From contig CAVFZY010000006.1 in assembly GCA_963627135.1 (NCBI GenBank), positions 1 through 28,108 of the forward strand: 28,108 nucleotides of DNA, in the 5' to 3' direction. This DNA comes from CAG-103 sp963627135. GTDB lineage: Bacteria > Bacillota > Clostridia > Oscillospirales > Oscillospiraceae. The position numbers and the translations under genes are program-made. Each line of letters starts with the position of its first letter. The stretch's first letter is position 1. Positions 15,361 to 22,484 of the stretch are shown piece by piece. The notes under the pieces were generated by a model, which saw only the letters and a list, made by a program, of their open reading frames with translations, had not been told where the DNA came from and ran no database searches.

Positions 15361-15373
15361 TTCAATGTAGCAA

Positions 15374-15402
15374 AATATACGCCTGTTACGGAAAAATGTC
15401 AA
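15374..15402 (-). promoter_or_regulatory. promoter of glnN
   Basis: On the minus strand TTGACA (15402-15397), exactly 17 bases, and TATATT (15379-15374). The predicted start site is near 15367, giving a leader of about 107 bases that contains the terminator at 15306-15360. Confidence 0.88.
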
Positions 15403-15421
15403 GCGGGAAAAACGCAATTTC

Positions 15422-15454
15422 TTTCGGCGGATTCCACAGAATTTTCGGCGAATT
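15422..15454. repeat. 12-bp direct repeat at two-helical-turn spacing between divergent promoters
   Basis: TTTCGGCGGATT (15422-15433) and TTTCGGCGAATT (15443-15454) differ at one base and are offset by exactly 21 bp. They lie between the glnN and ANTAR-operon promoters. This spacing puts both copies on the same DNA face, as expected for a regulator bound as two units. The binding protein is unknown. Confidence 0.55.
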
Positions 15455-15532
15455 TGCCCGTTTTTTTATCCTTGACACGTGCAAATGCCGTGGTGTATTA
15501 TATACATGGATTTTGATTGGCAAAATTCTGTG
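15435..15532. repeat. 11-bp inverted repeat flanking the ANTAR-operon promoter
   Basis: CACAGAATTTT (15435-15445) and its perfect reverse complement AAAATTCTGTG (15522-15532) enclose the promoter at 15472-15501. The arms are 76 bases apart. They could be paired operators or a coincidence in AT-rich sequence. Confidence 0.35.
15472..15501 (+). promoter_or_regulatory. promoter of the ANTAR-pyrG-purB-purA operon
   Basis: TTGACA (15472-15477), 18 bases and TATTAT (15496-15501). Transcription would start near 15508 and give a leader of about 175 bases before the first gene. Confidence 0.75.
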
Positions 15533-15586
15533 TGCTGTTTTTGCGGCCGCAAACATAAGTTCATATGGTAACTTTTCGAGAACGCT

Positions 15587-15650
15587 GACGTTTCACGATG
15601 ACTTGGGGGAAAGTGCCCCTTATCGGCATCGGAAGCGTCTTTTTGTTTTT
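15587..15650 (+). terminator. leader terminator (attenuator) before the ANTAR gene
   Basis: GACGTTTC-A-CGATG pairs with CATCG-GAAGCGTC (13 bp with one bulge and one G-U), with an inner GGGG/CCCC helix. It is followed by TTTTTGTTTTT. It lies between the promoter at 15472-15501 and the ribosome-binding site at 15670, so it must be bypassed for the operon to be expressed. A perfect 14-base palindrome (15540-15553) sits upstream in the same leader. Confidence 0.8.
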
Positions 15651-15681
15651 CCGCACAGACTTCTGATTCGAGGTGACTGCC

Positions 15682-16269
15682 ATGAACACATCACTGCACA
15701 CCGTGCGCGCCCTGCTGGTCTCCGGCTCCGAGGCACAGACCAAGCGCATCAGCACCCTGCTCACGCGGGCACGCATCGTACCGTTCGATCACGCCGATAG
15801 CGCACGTCAGGCACTCGAACAGTTTGACGCAGGCGGCATCGACGGTGTGCTCATCGCAGAGCCCATCGCCGGCAGCTCCGGTCAGGAGCTGGCACTGCAG
15901 CTCAAAAAGCGGCACTGTATGGCCGTGCTGCTGCTGGCCGCGCCGGAACATGCGGATGCGGCCGCCTCCCTGCTCGAGCAGTCCGGCGTGCTGGTGCTGC
16001 CGAACGACGCGCCGGAATCGCTCATCGTGCAGACTATCCGGCTGCTGACCGCCGTGCGCATCCAGCTTGAACAGATGCAGCACAAGACAGAAAAGCTCGA
16101 GGCAAAGGTTGCCGACATCCGCATCATCAACCGCGCGAAGCTCCTGCTCGTGCAGCATCTGCAGATGACGGAAACGGAGGCGCACAAATACATCGAGAAA
16201 CAGGCAATGGACACCAGTATGCGCCGGCGGACCATTGCGGAAAATATCATTCGTACCTATGAAGATTGA
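15682..16269 (+). CDS. ANTAR-domain RNA-binding antiterminator with degenerate receiver domain
   Basis: A 195-residue AmiR/NasT/EutV-type regulator. Residues about 8-115 resemble a response-regulator receiver, but the acidic pocket is missing (LLVSGSE where LIVDDE is usual) and the phospho-acceptor region reads VLIAEPIAG instead of VILDxxMPG. A helical coiled-coil segment follows (LEQMQHKTEKLEAKV). The ANTAR domain is at about 135-190, with INRAKLLLVQHLQMTETEAHKYIEKQAMD matching the family pattern of Ala/Lys in helix 1 and KQAMD in helix 2. ATG 15682 is chosen because GAGGTG lies 6 bases upstream; the GTG at 15673 overlaps that site. The protein probably binds leader RNA hairpins; the divergent glnN leader is the natural target. 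Its stop overlaps the pyrG ribosome-binding site. How the signal arrives is unknown; phosphorylation seems unlikely. Confidence 0.9.
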   Translation: MNTSLHTVRALLVSGSEAQTKRISTLLTRARIVPFDHADSARQALEQFDAGGIDGVLIAEPIAGSSGQELALQLKKRHCMAVLLLAAPEHADAAASLLEQSGVLVLPNDAPESLIVQTIRLLTAVRIQLEQMQHKTEKLEAKVADIRIINRAKLLLVQHLQMTETEAHKYIEKQAMDTSMRRRTIAENIIRTYED

Positions 16270-16281
16270 GGAGTGTGGATC

Positions 16282-17889
<1,608 letters not shown>

Positions 17890-17891
17890 GT

Positions 17892-19325
17892 ATGCACGAC
17901 CGCTACGTCAATCCCCTGTGCACCCGCTACGCCGGGCGCACGATGCAGCACATTTACTCCGATGACAACAAGTTTTCCACCTGGCGCAGGCTCTGGGTCG
18001 CGCTGGCGGAGAGCGAGCAGGAGCTCGGTCTTCCAATCACGGACGAGCAGATCCGGGAACTGCGCGCGCACATCACAGACATCAACTATGACTACGCCGC
18101 AGCGCGCGAGCACGAGGTACGGCACGACGTCATGGCCCACGTGCTGACCTACGGCGCGTGCTGCCCGGAGGCAAAGCCCATTTTGCACCTCGGCGCCACG
18201 TCCTGCTATGTCGGCGATAATACGGACATCATCCTCATGCGCGAGGCGCTTGAGCAGATCCGCAGCCTGCTGGTGAATGTCATTCAGGCGCTCACGGACT
18301 TTGCCGAGGCGCACAAGGCGGAGCCGACGCTCGCCTACACGCACTTTCAGGCCGCACAGCCGACAACCGTCGGCAAGCGCGCCACGCTCTGGACGCAGGA
18401 TCTGCTGATGGATCTCGAGCAGCTGGAGTTTCAGCTCAGCAATCTCAAGCTCCTCGGCTGCAAGGGCACGACCGGCACAGGTGCGAGCTTCCTCGCCCTG
18501 TTTGACGGCGACGAGCAGAAAGTCGTCGCGCTCGAGCAGAAGATCTGCGAGAAGATGGGCTTTCCCGGCGCGTACCCCGTCAGCGGCCAGACCTATTCCC
18601 GCAAGGTGGACTTTCAGGTGCTGCAGGTGCTGTCCGGCATCGCGCAGAGCGCATCGAAATTCTCCAGCGATATCCGGCTGCTGTCCCACCTCAAGGAGGT
18701 GGACGAGCCGTTTGAAAGCGGCCAGATCGGCTCCTCGGCCATGGCCTATAAGCGCAACCCCATGCGCAGCGAGCGCATCGCTTCCCTGTCGCGCTACGTC
18801 ATCTGCGACCTGCAGAATGCTGCCGTCACGGCAGGCGCACAGTGGTTCGAGCGCACGCTCGACGACTCGGCCAACCGCCGCATCAGCATCCCGGAGGCGT
18901 TCCTCGCCACCGACGGCATCCTGACGCTGTACCTCAATGTCATCCGCGGGCTGACCGTGTACCCGAAAATGGCCGAAAAGCATCTGGCGGATGAGCTGCC
19001 GTTTCTCGCGACGGAGAACATCCTCATGTACTGCGTCAAGGAAAAGGGCGGCGACCGGCAGGCCCTGCATGAGGCCATCCGGCAGCACAGCGTGGCCGCC
19101 GGAAAAGCCGTCAAGCTGGGCGGTGGCCGCAACGACCTGCTCGAGCGCATTCTTGCAGACCCGGTCTTCGGGCTCACGCGCGCCGAGCTTCAAAAGCTCG
19201 TTGACCCCCATGCCTTCACCGGCATGGCCGTGCACCAGACCGAGACGTTCCTGCGCGAGCAGGTCGCGCCGGTCCTGAACAAATATACAGCACTGCTCGG
19301 GTGCGATGCATCTGTAAACGTGTAA
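17892..19325 (+). CDS. purB: adenylosuccinate lyase
   Basis: A 477-residue fumarase/aspartase-superfamily enzyme that releases fumarate from SAICAR and from adenylosuccinate in purine synthesis. Motifs are LGATSCYVGDN, the catalytic-His region AYTHFQAAQPTTVGKR, the flexible loop GSSAMAYKRNPMRSE (the family signature GSSxMPxKxNP with Ala in place of Pro, as in the eukaryote-like PurB branch) and RRISIPEAFL. The length of 477 also suits that branch, which is longer than the 430-residue Bacillus type. The start has GAGAGG 6 bases upstream and only 2 bases separate it from pyrG. purA follows after 23 bases, so the two last-step AMP enzymes are adjacent. Confidence 0.96.
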   Translation: MHDRYVNPLCTRYAGRTMQHIYSDDNKFSTWRRLWVALAESEQELGLPITDEQIRELRAHITDINYDYAAAREHEVRHDVMAHVLTYGACCPEAKPILHLGATSCYVGDNTDIILMREALEQIRSLLVNVIQALTDFAEAHKAEPTLAYTHFQAAQPTTVGKRATLWTQDLLMDLEQLEFQLSNLKLLGCKGTTGTGASFLALFDGDEQKVVALEQKICEKMGFPGAYPVSGQTYSRKVDFQVLQVLSGIAQSASKFSSDIRLLSHLKEVDEPFESGQIGSSAMAYKRNPMRSERIASLSRYVICDLQNAAVTAGAQWFERTLDDSANRRISIPEAFLATDGILTLYLNVIRGLTVYPKMAEKHLADELPFLATENILMYCVKEKGGDRQALHEAIRQHSVAAGKAVKLGGGRNDLLERILADPVFGLTRAELQKLVDPHAFTGMAVHQTETFLREQVAPVLNKYTALLGCDASVNV

Positions 19326-19348
19326 AAGAAACAGGAGGTTTCTCGAAT

Positions 19349-20623
19349 ATGCTGACATCCATCGTAGGCATCAACTGGGGCGATGAGGGCAAGGGCCGCA
19401 TGGTCGACCTGCTCAGCCAGAAGTACGATGTCGTCGTGCGCTATCAGGGCGGCAACAACGCCGGCCACACCGTCATCAACGACAAGGGCAAGTTCGTGCT
19501 CAATCTGCTGCCGTCCGGCATCCTGCGCGACGAGACCGTGAACGTCATGGGCCCCGGCATGGTCATTGATACGGAGCACCTGTTCCACGAGATCGGTCGT
19601 CTGCGCGAAGGCGGCATCACCGTCACGCCGGAGCACCTGAAGATCAGCGACAAGGCCGTCATCTGTATGCCGTACCACAAGCTGCTCGACTGCCTTGAGG
19701 AGGACCGTCTGGCGGACAAGAAGTTCGGCTCCACCCGCCGCGGCATCTCCCCCGCCTACTCGGATAAGTACATGAAAAAGGCGCTGCGCATGGGCGAGCT
19801 GGCTGACCGCGACGCGCTCAAGGCCCGTCTGACCGATATTCTCGAGTGGAAGAATCTCTTCGTCGTCAACGGCTACCACCACGATCCCATCGACCTCGAC
19901 GAAATGATGGACTGGATCGACACCTACGCCATGCCGTTCAAGGACTATGTCTGCGACACGACCGACTACCTCTCGGAGGCCATTGAGGACAACAAGTCCC
20001 TGCTCTTTGAGGCCCAGCTCGGCGCGCTGCGCGACATTGACTACGGCATCTATCCGTACACCTCCGGCTCTTCGACCATCGCGGCCTACGCACCCATCGG
20101 CGCGGGCATCCCGGAGGCGCGGCTCGACACGATCATCGGCATCATGAAGGCCTACTCCACATGCGTGGGCGAGGGTCCGTTCACCTGCGAGATGTTCGGC
20201 GACGAGGCCGCCGCGCTGCGTGACGCCGGCGGCGAATACGGTGCCGCGACCGGCCGCCCGCGCCGCGTGGGCGGGTTCGACGTGGTTGCCTCCCGCTACG
20301 GCGTGAAGATGCAGGGCTGCACGAGCATCGCGCTGACAAAGCTCGACGTGCTTTCCTACCTGGACAAGATCCCCGTGTGCGTCGCCTACGACATTGACGG
20401 CGAGCGCGTGGACCGCTTCCCTATCGGCGTGAAGCTGGCCAAGGCCAGGCCCATTTACGAATATCTGCCCGGCTTCCACTGCGACATCTCCGGCTGCCGC
20501 ACGGTGAGCGACCTGCCGAAGGAGGCGCTCGACTACGTGCACTATCTGGAAGCAGCCGTCGGCTGCCGCATCAAGTACGTCTCCGTCGGCCCCGACCGCG
20601 ACGCGTACATCAAGATGTTCTGA
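19349..20623 (+). CDS. purA: adenylosuccinate synthetase
   Basis: A 424-residue GTP-dependent enzyme joining IMP and aspartate into adenylosuccinate, the first committed step to AMP. Motifs are GINWGDEGKGR near the N-terminus (P-loop; most homologues have GAQWGDEGKGK), GGNNAGHT, GTRRGISPAY-type GSTRRGISPAYSDK, and GRPRRVGGFD. The last is the IMP/GTP site. Its C-terminal substrate region is VGPDRDAYIKMF. ATG 19349 is chosen because AGGAGG (19333-19338) lies 10 bases upstream; the 16 codons before it overlap purB. It is the last gene of the ANTAR-pyrG-purB-purA operon and ends at a 16-bp terminator. Confidence 0.97.
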   Translation: MLTSIVGINWGDEGKGRMVDLLSQKYDVVVRYQGGNNAGHTVINDKGKFVLNLLPSGILRDETVNVMGPGMVIDTEHLFHEIGRLREGGITVTPEHLKISDKAVICMPYHKLLDCLEEDRLADKKFGSTRRGISPAYSDKYMKKALRMGELADRDALKARLTDILEWKNLFVVNGYHHDPIDLDEMMDWIDTYAMPFKDYVCDTTDYLSEAIEDNKSLLFEAQLGALRDIDYGIYPYTSGSSTIAAYAPIGAGIPEARLDTIIGIMKAYSTCVGEGPFTCEMFGDEAAALRDAGGEYGAATGRPRRVGGFDVVASRYGVKMQGCTSIALTKLDVLSYLDKIPVCVAYDIDGERVDRFPIGVKLAKARPIYEYLPGFHCDISGCRTVSDLPKEALDYVHYLEAAVGCRIKYVSVGPDRDAYIKMF

Positions 20624-20633
20624 AACCCGCATC

Positions 20634-20675
20634 GAACACGGCGTTCTGCTGAGGCAGAGCGCCGCGTTCTTTTTT
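20634..20675 (+). terminator. terminator of the pyrG-purB-purA operon
   Basis: GAACACGGCGTTCTGC (20634-20649), loop TGAG and a 16-base partner (20654-20669) with one mismatch and one G-U, then six T. Confidence 0.9.
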
Positions 20676-20686
20676 CGCATCTGCGG

Positions 20687-20715
20687 TTGCCTTTTCCGGC
20701 GTTTTGCCTTACAAT
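20687..20715 (+). promoter_or_regulatory. promoter of the GH25 lysozyme gene
   Basis: TTGCCT (20687-20692), 17 bases and TACAAT (20710-20715). A CGGAGGA ribosome-binding site lies just before the ATG at 20757. Confidence 0.7.
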
Positions 20716-20756
20716 GGGGAGCAAACCACACACGTCCATCAGATCGGAGGAATACC

Positions 20757-22289
20757 ATGCGAAAACGACTTCTTTCCATTTTGCTTCTGTGCGCTCTGCT
20801 GACCGGAAGCGCCGCCGCCGCGGATCTCCCGGCGGAGGACGCGGCATCCCCCGCTGTTCTCTCCGCCGGAGAGCAGATTACGGGCGCCGGCATCGATGTC
20901 AGCCAGTTTCAGGGCGAGATCGACTGGGATACGACGGCACAGTATATCGACTTTGCCATTATTCGATGCGGCCGCGGCAATGACCAGACCGAGCGGGACG
21001 ACCTGAAGTGGGCCGTCAACACCGCCGCATGCGAGCGGCTCGGGATCCCGTACGGCGTGTATCTGTATTCCCTTGCGCAGACCGACGAGGACGCACGCAG
21101 TGAGGCCGCGCACGTTCTGCGCCTGCTCGACGGCAAGCACCCACAGCTGCCGGTGTACCTTGACCTGGAAGACAGCTCCATCCGCGACAACTGCACGAAG
21201 GCAGAGGTCCTGCGCCACGCGACCATCTTCTGCGAAACACTGCAGGCCGCGGGCTATTCGGTCGGTATTTACGCCAACCGCTACTGGTGGACAACCACGC
21301 TTGACGACCCCGCCTATGACCAGTGGGACCGCTGGCTCGCCGTCTGGGCAGCCGAGACCGGCTACAGCGGCAGCTACAGCACGTGGCAAAACAGCAACAG
21401 CGGCAGCATCCCCGGCATCCAGACGAACGTGGACCTCGACCTGCGGTACGGCAAGTCGCTGCGTGCGGACCACACACATGATTATCAGATCACGGAGCAC
21501 ATTCCGCCGACATGCACGGACTTTGGCCGGAACGTCTACACGTGCAGCGGCTGCGGTGCATCCATGACCCAGCCCCTGCGCCCAATCAGCAGCGAGCACG
21601 TCTGGGACACCGGAACGGTGATCCAACAGGCGAGCTGCGCGGGCGACGGTGTGCTGCGCTATACGTGCACGCGCTGCGGCGCGACCAGAACGGAGGCCCT
21701 CCCCGCATCGCCATGCCCCAGCAAAGACCTGACAGATGTCCCGGCGCCCGACAACTGGGCGCATGCGGGCATTGACTACTGCGTGCGCAGCGGCCTGATG
21801 TCCGGCGTCGGCGGCGGCCGCTTCGCCCCGAAGGATACGACCACACGCGCACAGGTCGTGCAGATCCTCTACAATCTTGCGGGCGCGCCGAAGGTCAGCG
21901 GCACCATGCCGTTCACGGACCTGACGCAGGACTGGTACAAAGACGCAGTCCTCTGGGCCTATCAGACCGGCGTCGTGGCCGGAACGAGTGAGACGACCTT
22001 CGCCCCCGACGCGCCGGTAACGCGCGAGCAGCTCGCCGTTCTGCTCATGGAATATGCAAATCGGATCCTGAAGCCGACGCGCACGTGGACACCGGCGGAC
22101 CTGAGCCGCTTCCCGGACAGCGGCAGCGTGTCCGACTGGGCGCGGGATGCGATGGCGGACGCGGTCGCGCTCGGGCTGATCTTCGGTACGACCGACAGCA
22201 ATGGCACTGCCTGGCTGAGCCCGCAGAGCAGCGCCGCGCGCGAGCAGGCCGCCGCCATCCTGACGGCGTTCTGTGAAAACATAAAATAA
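20757..22289 (+). CDS. secreted GH25 muramidase with Cys-pair repeats and SLH domains
   Basis: A 510-residue exported protein. The signal peptide is residues 1-22. Residues 45-235 form a GH25 lysozyme (N-acetylmuramidase) domain: GIDVSQFQGEIDW with Asp47, FAIIRCGRG, and YLDLEDSS containing the catalytic D136-x-E138 pair. Near the end of the barrel is TWQNSNSGSIPGIQTNVDLDL, where the usual YTSSGxVxGI is recognisable. Residues about 245-330 hold two related Cys-containing repeats, each Cys-x-x-G/F...Y-T-C-x-x-CG, resembling small zinc-ribbon-like stalk repeats. Residues about 342-510 form three SLH units (TTTRAQVVQILYNLAG, VTREQLAVLLMEYA, SAAREQAAAILTAFC). The enzyme probably stays bound to secondary wall polymer and remodels peptidoglycan. 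It is monocistronic with its own promoter and terminator. Confidence 0.93.
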   Translation: MRKRLLSILLLCALLTGSAAAADLPAEDAASPAVLSAGEQITGAGIDVSQFQGEIDWDTTAQYIDFAIIRCGRGNDQTERDDLKWAVNTAACERLGIPYGVYLYSLAQTDEDARSEAAHVLRLLDGKHPQLPVYLDLEDSSIRDNCTKAEVLRHATIFCETLQAAGYSVGIYANRYWWTTTLDDPAYDQWDRWLAVWAAETGYSGSYSTWQNSNSGSIPGIQTNVDLDLRYGKSLRADHTHDYQITEHIPPTCTDFGRNVYTCSGCGASMTQPLRPISSEHVWDTGTVIQQASCAGDGVLRYTCTRCGATRTEALPASPCPSKDLTDVPAPDNWAHAGIDYCVRSGLMSGVGGGRFAPKDTTTRAQVVQILYNLAGAPKVSGTMPFTDLTQDWYKDAVLWAYQTGVVAGTSETTFAPDAPVTREQLAVLLMEYANRILKPTRTWTPADLSRFPDSGSVSDWARDAMADAVALGLIFGTTDSNGTAWLSPQSSAAREQAAAILTAFCENIK

Positions 22290-22298
22290 ACAGCAAAA

Positions 22299-22328
22299 CG
22301 GCCCTCCGCGTCTGCGGAGGGCCGCTTT
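22299..22328 (+). terminator. terminator of the GH25 gene
   Basis: CGGCCCTCCGC (22299-22309), loop GTCT and its perfect complement (22314-22324), then CTTTG. The stem is strong and the T run weak. Confidence 0.75.
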
Positions 22329-22390
22329 GTATCCATTGTTTCAGCCGATGCCGCCGAGGCGCTTGCACGTCTACAGTATGGACCTCTACA

Positions 22391-22429
22391 CAACGAAACG
22401 GAGCCCAGCACACTTCTGTGCTGGGCTCC
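22391..22429 (-). terminator. terminator of the KaiC-like/ATP-grasp gene
   Basis: A perfect 13-bp stem (22400-22412 with 22417-22429) and a tetraloop. On the minus strand it is followed by GTTTCGTTG. Between this and the GH25 terminator (about 22330-22390) nothing else is recognised. Confidence 0.7.
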
Positions 22430-22484
22430 GCCCTGTGGTATTATCTGTTATCGCTTGTCTGGAACGCGCCCCGATGTGCAGCGG

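Noticed and set aside
15540..15553. Perfect 14-base palindrome around GCGGCCGC in the plus leader
   Set aside because: The RNA hairpin would have only 5 bp and a 4-base loop. It may be part of the leader fold, but alone it supports no specific site.
15508..15650. B. subtilis-type pyrG attenuation by reiterative G addition
   Set aside because: That mechanism needs a transcript starting GGGC and a matching pyrimidine run in the terminator. The predicted start region is TACATGG, and pyrG is the second gene here.
13089..15800. A 903-codon plus-strand frame over glnN and the T-box
   Set aside because: It is antisense to a certain glutamine synthetase III gene and runs through two promoters and a terminator. 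It has no recognisable domain.
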